This document shows positions 1-5,590 of a stretch of DNA of 5,590 nucleotides, piece by piece. Within the stretch, counting starts at the first letter, position 1. Each line of letters starts with the position of its first letter. The stretch comes from an uncultured Clostridia bacterium (GTDB taxonomy: Bacteria; Bacillota; Clostridia; Christensenellales; Borkfalkiaceae), in the NCBI GenBank assembly GCA_900548845.1, contig URMI01000090.1, positions 1-5,590 on the forward strand, read 5' to 3'. The notes beneath the pieces were generated by a model. The model was not told the DNA's origin. It ran no database searches and worked only from the letters and a program-made list of their open reading frames with translations. Made by a program: the position numbers and the translations under genes.

Positions 1-1
1 C

Positions 2-991
2 CACGAATTCACCTTCGAACCCCTCCTCATGGGCTGCTGCGCCATCGAAGCGTGCGGCGAACCGCTGCCCGCGCACACGGTGGAGCGCTGCCTCGCTTCG
101 GACAGCGTGCTCTTAGGCGCCGTGGGCGGCATGGTGGGCGACCCCCGCTGGGATAACCTGCCGGGCGATAAGCGCCCCGAAGCGGGGCTCCTCGGCATCC
201 GCAAGGCGATGGGGCTGTATTCCAACATCCGCCCCGCGCGGCTGTGGGCGCCCCTTGCAGACGCCTCCCCCTTAAAGCGCGAACTCGTACAAAACGGCAT
301 CGAGATCGTCGTCGTCCGCGAGCTCACGGGCGGCATCTACTTCGGCAAGCGCGGAAGATACGACGACGAAAAAATGGGCGAGACCGCCTGGGACACCGAG
401 ACGTACTCCGTCCGCGAGATCGAGCGCATCGCCCGCATCGCCTGCGAGCTTGCGAGAAAGCGCAAAAAGCACGTCATCTCCGTCGATAAGGCGAACGTGC
501 TCGAAAGCTCGCGCCTGTGGCGGCGCACCGTGCACGCCTTTGCCGAACAAAATTACCCCGACGTCAAAGTCGAAGATATGCTCGTCGACAACGCGGCGAT
601 GCAGATCGTCAAAAACCCCGCGCAGTTCGACGTGCTCTTAACTTCCAACATGTTCGGCGACATCCTCGCCGACGAGGCAGCGCAGGTGACGGGCAGCATC
701 GGCATGCTCGCCTCCTCCTCTCTGGGCGACGGCACGCGCGGGCTGTACGAGCCCATCCACGGCTCGGCGCCCGACATCGCGGGCAAGGATATCGCCAACC
801 CCATCGCGACCATCCTCTCCGCCGCCATGATGCTGCGCGACTCCTTCTCGCTCACCGAAGAGTGCGCGGCGGTCGAGAACGCCGTCCTTGAAGTGCTCAA
901 CGAAGGCTGGCGCACGCCCGACATCATGAGCGAAGGCAGAAGACAAGTGGGCTGCCGCGAAATGACCCGCCTCATCGCAGAACGCATATGA
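2..991 (+). CDS. leuB: 3-isopropylmalate dehydrogenase, 5'-truncated by window edge
   Basis: This cytoplasmic enzyme oxidatively decarboxylates 3-isopropylmalate with NAD+, the third step of leucine biosynthesis. The reading frame is open back to base 2 and reads HEFTFEPLL before the first ATG at 29. Since LeuB normally has HEF about 25 residues in, the true start lies outside the window and the ATG at 29 is internal. Family signatures are [12 protein letters not shown] (about 320-355), the DKANVL segment with the catalytic lysine (about 485-502), [12 protein letters not shown] with the metal-binding aspartates (from about 644), and [19 protein letters not shown] for NAD binding (about 746-802). 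Visible length is about 329 residues, which plus the missing N-terminus gives the usual size of about 355. The loop [12 protein letters not shown] is the longer clostridial form. The stop TGA (989-991) overlaps the next gene's ATG. Homoisocitrate or tartrate dehydrogenase paralogues are possible alternatives but fit these motifs less well. Confidence 0.95.
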   Translation, partial: HEFTFEPLLMGCCAIEACGEPLPAHTVERCLASDSVLLGAVGGMVGDPRWDNLPGDKRPEAGLLGIRKAMGLYSNIRPARLWAPLADASPLKRELVQNGIEIVVVRELTGGIYFGKRGRYDDEKMGETAWDTETYSVREIERIARIACELARKRKKHVISVDKANVLESSRLWRRTVHAFAEQNYPDVKVEDMLVDNAAMQIVKNPAQFDVLLTSNMFGDILADEAAQVTGSIGMLASSSLGDGTRGLYEPIHGSAPDIAGKDIANPIATILSAAMMLRDSFSLTEECAAVENAVLEVLNEGWRTPDIMSEGRRQVGCREMTRLIAERI

Positions 992-1662
992 TCCGAGAAA
1001 ACGTGACCGCCCTCCTCAAAGAGCTGGAGGGCGGCAATTGCTGTCATGAAAAGGTGACGCTCGTCGCCGCCACCAAGACGCGCACCCCCGCCGAGATCAA
1101 CGAGGCGATCGCAGCGGGCATCACCGACATCGGCGAAAACAAGGTGCAGGAATTCACCGCCAAATTCGACGAAGTTCACGGCGCGCGCCGCCACTTCATC
1201 GGGCACTTGCAGCTCAACAAGGTCAAGTACCTCATCGGCCGCACCGATCTTGTCGAATCCGTCGACCGCGACGAGCTCGCCTCGGAACTTGCGAAGCGCT
1301 CCGTGCGCGCGGGCATTGTCACCGACATCCTCCTCGAAGTCAACATCGGCTGCGAGGAATCGAAGAGCGGCTATCCCCTCGAAGAGGCGTTTTCCGCCTA
1401 TGAGCGGCTCTCCCGCACGGAAGGGCTGCGCGTCAAGGGGTTCATGGCGATGCTCCCCCTTGCGGGCGACGAAGGGTATCTCGGCGGCCTTGTCGATAAG
1501 ATGCGCGCCCTCTACGATCGCGCGCGGGCGCACGATACGAACATCGAACACCTTTCGATGGGCATGAGCGGGGACTGGCGGCTGTGCCTTGCCCACGGCT
1601 CCAATATGATCCGCCTCGGCACCGCCATCTTCGGCTCCCGCATCTCGCCGATGGGGCAGTAG
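988..1662 (+). CDS. YggS/PROSC-family pyridoxal phosphate-binding homeostasis protein
   Basis: A 224-residue single-domain alanine-racemase-fold protein of the YggS/YlmE/PLPBP family. These cytosolic proteins bind PLP and buffer vitamin B6 and amino-acid/keto-acid pools; no enzymatic reaction is firmly established. Family marks visible are VAATKT with the PLP-linking lysine at residue 30, GENKVQEF (49-56), [10 protein letters not shown] (69-78), [16 protein letters not shown] (189-197), and the phosphate-binding tail [14 protein letters not shown]. The length is normal. The ATG sits in an ATGA overlap with the leuB stop and has no clear Shine-Dalgarno of its own, so it is probably expressed by translational coupling. 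Pairing with leuB is unusual, as Bacillota yggS homologues are often found near sepF and ylm cell-division genes. The last codons (S-P-M-G-Q-stop) lie inside a tandem repeat whose second copy would encode S-P-V-R-Q-stop, so the C-terminal tail may derive from the repeat. Confidence 0.93.
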   Translation: MIRENVTALLKELEGGNCCHEKVTLVAATKTRTPAEINEAIAAGITDIGENKVQEFTAKFDEVHGARRHFIGHLQLNKVKYLIGRTDLVESVDRDELASELAKRSVRAGIVTDILLEVNIGCEESKSGYPLEEAFSAYERLSRTEGLRVKGFMAMLPLAGDEGYLGGLVDKMRALYDRARAHDTNIEHLSMGMSGDWRLCLAHGSNMIRLGTAIFGSRISPMGQ

Positions 1663-1730
1663 GAATTTACTCTGCTTTCATGGAAAACTCCCGCAAAGAT
1701 GTTCTCGCAGGCAAGGGGCTCTGAGAGCAC
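1644..1730 (+). repeat. Direct repeat copy 1 (about 87 bp), overlapping 3' end of yggS
   Basis: First of two tandem imperfect copies. It begins ctcgccg inside the yggS coding region, contains the gene's TAG stop (1660-1662), and continues through the core gcagtaggaatttactctgc and the block gcaaagatgttctcgc to agcac at 1726-1730. Hand alignment with copy 2 gives about 85% identity with three small gaps. It contains an imperfect stem, aggggct (1714-1720) against agcacct (1726-1732, running two bases into copy 2), and the odd palindrome gctctgagagc (1718-1728). It has no transposase or coding capacity. It may be a dispersed intergenic (REP-like) element or a local duplication; one window cannot tell these apart. 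Confidence 0.88.
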
Positions 1731-1819
1731 CTCGCCGGTGAGGCAGTAGGAATTTACTCTGCGTACAGGAAAACTCCTGCAAAGATGTTCTCGCCGACAA
1801 AGGGGCTCTAAAAAAGCAC
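1731..1819 (+). repeat. Direct repeat copy 2 (about 89 bp), intergenic
   Basis: Second tandem copy, starting immediately after copy 1. It keeps ctcgccg, the 21-base core (1743-1763 region), the gcaaagatgttctcgc block and the terminal agcac. The arms aggggct (1801-1807) and agcacct (1815-1821) are the same as in copy 1, but the loop between them is ctaaaaa instead of ctgag. A second small inverted repeat, cagga/tcctg (1766-1770 with 1775-1779), is perfect here and weaker in copy 1. A possible third copy is represented only by ctcgtcc at 1820-1826 before the similarity ends. The element stops about 30 bases before the start codon of the next gene. Confidence 0.88.
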
Positions 1820-1843
1820 CTCGTCCATAAAATTACGACCTTA

Positions 1844-1850
1844 AAAGGAG
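1844..1850 (+). promoter_or_regulatory. Strong ribosome binding site for the phospholipase C-like gene
   Basis: The sequence aaaggag ends five bases before the ATG at 1856. It is the best Shine-Dalgarno match in the window and fixes that start. A taaaat at 1828-1833 resembles a -10 box, but I see no matching -35 element about 17 bases upstream, so no promoter is called. Confidence 0.8.
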
Positions 1851-1855
1851 AATTT

Positions 1856-2761
1856 ATGCCATCCGCCATCACCCATCAGCTCGTCGCCGAAGAGGCCGAA
1901 AAACTCCTCCCCGAAGGGCTGCAGCACATCATCGAGCGCGCCCCCGACGAATATTTCCTCGGCTGCCAGGGGCCCGATATGTTCTTTTTCTACCGCATCG
2001 GCAGCCGCAGCGAGTATAACCTCGGCAAATTTCTGCACCGCAACCGCCCGTACGACGTGTTCCGCCTCTTCTGCCGCATCCTCTCGGGCGAACAGAACGC
2101 CCGCTTCCCCGTCTATTCGGACGAGGACCGCACGCGCGCCTTTGCCTATATCCTCGGCTATATCGCCCACTACGCGACGGACAGCACCTTCCATCCCTTC
2201 GTTTACCATTATATGGACAAGGAAAAGAGCGAAAAGCGGGTGCACCAGCTCATCGAAAACGATTGGGACGTCCACTTCCTGCGCAAGTTCCGCGGGCGGG
2301 AGGCGGAAAAGTTCCGCTGCGCCTTCTCAGCCAAAAAGGTGGCGGCAGGCGGCGCCGTCGCCCGCCTCTACGCCTGCCTTGCCGAAGAGCTCGGCCGCGA
2401 AGAAGTGAAAAGGCGCAAATTCAACGCGGGGCTCCGCAATTTCTGGCGCTATCTCACTTTCTTCCACGGGAAGTGCTATTCCTCGCAGCGCGCATGGGAA
2501 AAGCTCGAGCATGCCTTTCATGCCAAGCCCTTCCTCTCCTGCCTCTATCCGCGCAAGCACCCCGACCCCGAATACCTCGTCTCAGACGGTTTTTCGCGCC
2601 TTTCGGAGGGCAAGGGCGGGAATGCCGACGAGCTCTTCATCCGCGCCCGCGACGAGAGCGCCCGCCTTTCTGTGCTCTTCTGCGAATGCGTCCGCAGCGG
2701 CGCGCCCCTTCCGCGCGAAGACTTCTCCTTGAGCTTCCTCACCGCACAGCCCGTGGAGTAA
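1856..2761 (+). CDS. Zinc-dependent phospholipase C-like (Zn_dep_PLPC family) protein
   Basis: A 301-residue protein matching the zinc-dependent phospholipase C / S1-P1 nuclease-like fold common in Bacillota. Visible metal-site features are the N-terminal ITH (His7), GCQGPD (36-41, Asp41), GYIAHYATDSTFHP (101-114 with His105, Asp109, His113), and an HxxxExxxD pattern (His130, Glu134, Asp138). The C-terminal half (150-301) is rich in Arg, Lys and Phe and has no motif I recognise. There is no signal peptide: the N-terminus is polar and starts directly with the PSAITH region, so unlike secreted clostridial alpha-toxin-type enzymes it is predicted to stay in the cytoplasm. The start is set by the strong RBS just upstream. 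It follows a repeat-filled gap and precedes an unrelated decayed gene, so it is probably transcribed alone. The family call is solid, but substrate and role are unknown; a phospholipid or phosphoester substrate is only inferred. Confidence 0.85.
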   Translation: MPSAITHQLVAEEAEKLLPEGLQHIIERAPDEYFLGCQGPDMFFFYRIGSRSEYNLGKFLHRNRPYDVFRLFCRILSGEQNARFPVYSDEDRTRAFAYILGYIAHYATDSTFHPFVYHYMDKEKSEKRVHQLIENDWDVHFLRKFRGREAEKFRCAFSAKKVAAGGAVARLYACLAEELGREEVKRRKFNAGLRNFWRYLTFFHGKCYSSQRAWEKLEHAFHAKPFLSCLYPRKHPDPEYLVSDGFSRLSEGKGGNADELFIRARDESARLSVLFCECVRSGAPLPREDFSLSFLTAQPVE

Positions 2762-2821
2762 ACTGCCCGCAGATATTATACAACAAAAAAATCATAACAT
2801 CCCCGTGAAGAATAAAACTTG

Positions 2822-2842
2822 TTTTTGCGTCTTTCGCAAAAA
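2822..2842 (+). promoter_or_regulatory. Perfect 8-bp inverted repeat overlapping the RBS of the decayed nitroreductase
   Basis: The arms tttttgcg (2822-2829) and cgcaaaaa (2835-2842) are exactly complementary around the loop tcttt. The right arm overlaps the Shine-Dalgarno aaaggag (2839-2845), so in RNA the hairpin would partly cover the ribosome binding site. Alternatives are an operator for a repressor or chance pairing in AT-rich DNA. The surrounding gap (2762-2856) is AT-rich. A tattat at 2774-2779 resembles a -10 box but lacks a convincing -35. Confidence 0.45.
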
Positions 2843-2856
2843 GGAGTGTCAGAAAA

Positions 2857-3299
2857 ATGGAATTTTACGAGGTCATCAATCAGAGAAAAACGACAAGAGA
2901 ATTTTTAAAACAGGAAGTTGACTTTGAAAGGGCAGAAAATGTATGGCTATGCCATGCCCAAACAGTTTACCATGCTCAAAGACGCGCCGTATGTGATCAT
3001 TCCCCTATTCAGATCAAAACAGCTGAACGGCGAATCTGTTTGCAAACTCGATCCGTTCGCCACCATCTGGTGCGTGATAGAAAATATCTTTTTTGGCGGC
3101 GGCAGCCGAGGGGCTTTCCTGCTCCATGCGGATACCGCTCGATAAGGAACACGACGCGGTAAAGGCAAAGCTCAAAGTGCCGCCCACCTATATGATCCCC
3201 GCATTCATCGGCATCGGCTATGCCGATCCGGACGAGCCGCAGTTGGAACAATATCATCCCGATCTCGACAAACAGATCCGTTTCGGGAGATGGAAATGA
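2857..3299 (+). pseudogene. Decayed nitroreductase-family flavoprotein (frameshifts plus internal deletion)
   Basis: Three overlapping frames together give one nitroreductase-like protein. Frame 1 from the ATG at 2857 gives MEFYEVINQRKTTREFLKQE, the family N-terminus. Frame 2 from about 2920 gives KMYGYAMPKQFTMLKDAPYVI and then WCVIENIF. Frame 3 from about 3090 gives LAAAAEGLSCSMRIPL and PAFIGIGYADPDEP, ending at TGA 3297-3299. Intact members are FMN enzymes of about 200-220 residues that reduce nitro compounds or quinones with NAD(P)H. Here only about 147 codons remain, so roughly 60 residues are missing at the frame 1/2 junction (about 2920-2935), including much of the N-terminal FMN-binding half. 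The frame 2/3 shift falls on a six-T run (3089-3094); five Ts would restore ...ENIFLAAAAEGL. A ribosome starting at 2857 would stop at 3160-3162. The RBS aaaggag (2839-2845) survives. Sequencing error could explain the T-run but not the missing segment. Confidence 0.85.
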
Positions 3300-4375
3300 T
3301 CATAAAAGAAAAAATGGATTTTTTAGAACCGGTAAACCGCCGCAAAAACGGCCATCTTTCTGCTTTTTTCGTATCCAAAGAAGAAGCGGCGGGATACTGC
3401 CGCAGGTCAGCTGCACTGCTTGCCTCGGGGATGGCTCTCCCCGAGGCATTGCTTTGCGCCGCGGAGGGCACGCGCCGCCTCACACGGGCTGCCGCAAGGC
3501 TGAAAGAAGCCGTGCTTGCGGGCATCCCCCTTTCCGAAGCCTTCGCCCGCGAAAAGTTCCCCCGCACCGCCGTGCAGTTCTGCCTGCTTGCGGAAGAGAG
3601 CGGGAATTATCCGCGCGGGCTCACGCTCGCCGGCGAAGCATTGGAGCAGGAGACGCGCGAACGCGCTTCCCGCGGCAGCACGCTCTATCCCGCCCTGATG
3701 TGCGCGGGGCTCCTTCTCTTCTTTCTGCTCTTTGCGGCGCTCGTCTTCCCCGCCCTTGAAGAGGCGTTCTCCACGCTTAGCATCCCCCTCCCGCCGCTGA
3801 CGCAAGCGGTCGCCTCTTTCGGCACATGGCTGCTTATGAGCGCCGTCTGGCTGCTCCCCGTCCTAGGGGCCGCCGCCCTGCTGCTCTTTTTCGTGAGCCG
3901 CCTCCCCACCGTGCGGCTGCGACTGGACGCGCTCAAATTGCGCTCCCGCGCCGAACGCTGCAAAATCGCCGTCCGCTTCTGCCGCATGCTCCCTCTTCTT
4001 CAAGAGGGAGGGGCGACCCTCCCCGAAGCGCTCACATGTTCCGCCGCGCTCCTTCCGAACGCCCGCGCGGCGCGCGGCATCCAACGGGCGGCGGCGCGCC
4101 TCTTGTCGGGCGAGCCCCTCTCCCGCGCCCTCGCACAGGAGAAACTCTTCCCCGCCTTCCTCATCGCGGCAATCGCGGCGGGCGAGCGGTCCAACAGCAT
4201 CGCAGCCCTCCTTCAAAGCGTCCTTCCCGCCTTGGAACGCGAGCGGGAGGCAGCCATCCGCCGCTCTTCCGCGGTGCTCAGAACGCTGCTCCTCTGCCTT
4301 GCCGCCGCCGAACTCGTCCTCCTCTTTGCCGCGCTCTACGCGCCCATCCTGACACTCTTTGCCTCCGTACTCTAA
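3296..4375 (+). CDS. Type II secretion/type IV pilus inner-membrane F protein (PilC/GspF/ComGB-like)
   Basis: A 359-residue polytopic membrane protein of the T2SS F family, the inner-membrane platform that works with a secretion ATPase to assemble pilins or pseudopilins. Two F domains are visible. The first (about residues 35-153) has LLASGMALPEAL and LLAEESGNYPRGL, then a membrane segment (about 131-153) and the typical FPALEEAFSTLSIPLPPLT. The second (about 225-350) has LLQEGGATLPEAL and AAGERSNSIAALL, ending in the characteristic ALYAPILTL. Further membrane segments lie near 178-201 and 329-354. The length fits ComGB better than the roughly 400-residue GspF. I prefer the ATG at 3296: gggag lies six bases upstream, and the ATG overlaps the nitroreductase TGA by ATGA. 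In-frame ATGs at 3290 and 3314 are alternatives. No ATPase, pilin or peptidase gene lies beside it in the window, which is unusual. A terminator follows at 4407. Confidence 0.88.
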   Translation: MIIKEKMDFLEPVNRRKNGHLSAFFVSKEEAAGYCRRSAALLASGMALPEALLCAAEGTRRLTRAAARLKEAVLAGIPLSEAFAREKFPRTAVQFCLLAEESGNYPRGLTLAGEALEQETRERASRGSTLYPALMCAGLLLFFLLFAALVFPALEEAFSTLSIPLPPLTQAVASFGTWLLMSAVWLLPVLGAAALLLFFVSRLPTVRLRLDALKLRSRAERCKIAVRFCRMLPLLQEGGATLPEALTCSAALLPNARAARGIQRAAARLLSGEPLSRALAQEKLFPAFLIAAIAAGERSNSIAALLQSVLPALEREREAAIRRSSAVLRTLLLCLAAAELVLLFAALYAPILTLFASVL

Positions 4376-4406
4376 GGCATGCCCCCGCGCCCCCTCCACG
4401 CAAAAA

Positions 4407-4437
4407 AAGACCTCCGCCGCACTTCGGCGAAGGCCTT
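4407..4437. terminator. Bidirectional intrinsic terminator between convergent genes
   Basis: A 13-base stem (4407-4419 with 4425-4437, two mismatches) encloses the loop cactt. On the plus strand it is followed by ttttgttttgttg, serving the secretion F gene. On the minus strand the run of seven A at 4402-4408 becomes a T-tract, serving the DUF3899/ABC unit. It lies in the 74-base gap between the two convergent stop codons, where a shared terminator is expected. Confidence 0.85.
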
Positions 4438-4449
4438 TTGTTTTGTTGT

Positions 4450-4851
4450 TTATGCCGCGCCCACCGTCTCGTACAAGATGAGGAACACGACGGAAACGGC
4501 GATGAGCGCCAATCCCACGATGAGGACGAAAGAAACGCTGCGCTTGCGGTCCTTACGCGCCTCGCGGTAGTCGTAGAACGTCTTATATTTGCGCTCCACC
4601 TTGGAGGACTTGAAGGTATACCACAGCAGCGAAACGGCATAGCCGAGCATATCGAACACGCCCCCGTTGCTGGCGACGACGATGAGCCCGCCGCAGGTGA
4701 GGAAGACGCCCGAAACAAAGAAGGCATCGCACCAGATCTGCATGGCGATCTCGACGTCCTGCTCCTCAAAGCCGTTCTTCATGAGGACGACAAGGAGCAC
4801 GATCAGGAGCCCCACGCCCGCCGTGATGAGATAACGGTAGACCGTCTTCAT
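4450..4851 (-). CDS. DUF3899-family small membrane protein
   Basis: A 133-residue integral membrane protein with three predicted membrane segments (about residues 7-24, 42-60 and 106-128). Between the second and third is a charged stretch, KYKTFYDYREARKDRKR (88-104). The motifs CDAFFVSGVF (41-50), SNGGVFDMLGY (61-71) and TFYDYREA match my recollection of the Bacillota DUF3899 family, whose function is unknown. I start it at the ATG 4851-4849, one base after the upstream ABC gene's TGA (4855-4853), with a weak aaggaag inside that gene as a distant RBS. The longer open frame back to 5091 is rejected, because it runs antiparallel-free but out of frame through the ABC ATPase coding sequence and is low-complexity Ser/Arg/Thr. 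The one-base junction implies co-translation with the transporter ATPase, so a role linked to the transporter is possible but unproven. Confidence 0.85.
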   Translation of the reverse strand: MKTVYRYLITAGVGLLIVLLVVLMKNGFEEQDVEIAMQIWCDAFFVSGVFLTCGGLIVVASNGGVFDMLGYAVSLLWYTFKSSKVERKYKTFYDYREARKDRKRSVSFVLIVGLALIAVSVVFLILYETVGAA

Positions 4852-4852
4852 A

Positions 4853-5590
4853 TCAAAGGCCGAGCTCTTCCTTATACTTTTCGAACTCCGCGCCGTTGCA
4901 GTAGATGAAGTGCCCCGGCGTGATCTCTCGCATCGTAGGGCCTTCGACGGAATAATCGTGCTCGGCGAGCGGGTTGTAGGTGATACGGCGGCGCTGCTTT
5001 TCGTACTGCGGATCGGGCAGCGGGATGGCGGAAAGGAGCGAACGCGTGTAGGGGTGCAGCGGGTGCGCGAACAGCTCGTCGGAGGGCGCAAGCTCGACCA
5101 TCTTGCCGAAGTACATGACGCCGATACGGTCGGAGAAGTACTTGACGACGGAGAGATCGTGCGCGATGAAGAGCACGGTGATGCCCAGCTCGCTCCTCAG
5201 ATCGTTCAGCAGGTTGATGACCTGCGCCTGGATGGAGACATCGAGCGCAGAGACGGGCTCGTCGGCGATGATGAGCTCAGGCTCCATGATGACGGAGCGC
5301 GCGATACCGATACGCTGGCGCTGACCGCCCGAGAACTCGTGCGGGTATCTGCCTGCGTGCTCGCGGACGAGGCCGACCTTTTCGAGGATGTTATACACCT
5401 TCTCATCGATGTAGTCCTTATCCTTGATGCCGTGGATGATGAGGCCTTCCGCAATGATGTCGCGCACGGTCATGCGGGGATTGAGCGAAGCGATGGGATC
5501 CTGGAAGATCATCTGGATACGGTTGACGATGCGCTCGTGGCTCGCGACGCGAAGACGCGTCTTATAATCCTTTTCGACCTTCTTGCGCTC
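4853..5590 (-). CDS. Oligopeptide/dipeptide ABC transporter ATP-binding protein (OppF-type), N-terminus beyond window
   Basis: This is the cytoplasmic ATPase subunit of a peptide-type (Opp/Dpp) importer. 245 residues are visible; the Walker A half lies beyond base 5590, and the frame stays open to the edge. Seen in order are the Q-loop MIFQDP (Gln at 5503-5501), the signature [13 protein letters not shown] (about 5335-5297), Walker B LIIADEP with ALD (about 5275-5240), the switch histidine in IAHDLS (His at 5161-5159), and the OppD/F C-terminal element [19 protein letters not shown] (about 5065-5009). The tail [19 protein letters not shown] lacks the cysteine-rich region of many OppD proteins, which favours OppF. 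Just before the Q-loop, the charged stretch [22 protein letters not shown] appears longer than in classical OppF. The ATG at 5512 is internal to the Q-loop and is not a start. The gene probably ends an opp operon and is followed by the DUF3899 gene. Confidence 0.93.
   Translation of the reverse strand, partial: ERKKVEKDYKTRLRVASHERIVNRIQMIFQDPIASLNPRMTVRDIIAEGLIIHGIKDKDYIDEKVYNILEKVGLVREHAGRYPHEFSGGQRQRIGIARSVIMEPELIIADEPVSALDVSIQAQVINLLNDLRSELGITVLFIAHDLSVVKYFSDRIGVMYFGKMVELAPSDELFAHPLHPYTRSLLSAIPLPDPQYEKQRRRITYNPLAEHDYSVEGPTMREITPGHFIYCNGAEFEKYKEELGL

Noticed and set aside
122..145. Possible 12-base duplication (gtgggcg twice) inserting four residues in LeuB
   Set aside because: As I recall clostridial LeuB proteins, they carry a loop of the same length (GGxVGxxxW), so this is a lineage variant and not a recent insertion.
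553..1596. Long 347-residue open frame on the minus strand opposite leuB and yggS
   Set aside because: It lies wholly antisense to two clearly conserved genes and has no recognisable domain. GC-rich coding DNA commonly leaves such open antisense frames.
1644..1819. CRISPR array
   Set aside because: There are only two long, imperfect units directly abutting with no spacers, and no cas genes are in view.
1678..1872. Small minus-strand open frames across the direct repeats
   Set aside because: They have no RBS or domain, and they read through both repeat copies and into the antisense of neighbouring genes. The repeat is better described as non-coding.
2918..3299. Two separate small genes in frames 2 and 3 within the nitroreductase region
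   Set aside because: Both translate to consecutive parts of a single nitroreductase, and neither has its own RBS. One decayed gene explains them better.
3826..4908. 360-residue plus-strand open frame spanning the end of the secretion F gene, the terminator and the opposite strand of DUF3899/ABC
   Set aside because: It reads through a terminator hairpin and across two real genes, and its composition is low-complexity Arg/Pro/His. It is a shadow frame.
4852..5091. N-terminal extension of the DUF3899 frame
   Set aside because: This part overlaps the ABC ATPase in another frame and is a Ser/Arg/Thr-rich string. The membrane protein homology starts at MKTVYRY (4851).
1..5590. Insertion sequence, prophage, tRNA or rRNA content
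   Set aside because: I saw no transposase or integrase motifs, terminal inverted repeats, cloverleaf sequence or rRNA signature on either strand.

Overview
The window looks like chromosomal DNA from a GC-rich member of the Bacillota, probably an uncultured gut-type Clostridia. The evidence is AGGAG-type ribosome binding sites, a clostridial LeuB variant, a DUF3899 membrane protein, a ComGB-like secretion F protein and an OppF-type ABC ATPase. No gene fixes the genus, and both ends of the window cut a gene.

Layout. At 2-991 (+) is the 3' part of leuB (leucine biosynthesis). It overlaps by ATGA with a YggS/PROSC-family PLP-binding protein (988-1662, +). The last codons of yggS lie inside a roughly 87-bp imperfect direct repeat present in two tandem copies (1644-1819) that fills most of the following gap. 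Next is a stand-alone zinc-dependent phospholipase C-like protein (1856-2761, +) with its own strong RBS. After a short AT-rich gap with an RBS-overlapping hairpin comes a decayed nitroreductase (2857-3299, +), readable only across three frames and missing an internal piece. Its ancestral stop overlaps the start of a solitary PilC/GspF/ComGB-type inner-membrane protein (3296-4375, +).

A terminator-like hairpin with T-tracts on both strands (4407-4437) separates this from the opposing transcription unit. That unit, on the minus strand, holds a DUF3899 membrane protein (4450-4851) directly downstream of an oligopeptide ABC transporter ATPase (4853 to beyond 5590). The two are separated by one base and are probably the end of an opp/dpp operon.

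The genes do not form one pathway: this is mostly housekeeping DNA. The least ordinary parts are the yggS-tail repeat, which has paired arms conserved around a variable loop, and the broken nitroreductase leading into an orphan secretion F gene. I see no phage, transposase, CRISPR, tRNA or rRNA signal and no convincing new multi-gene system.
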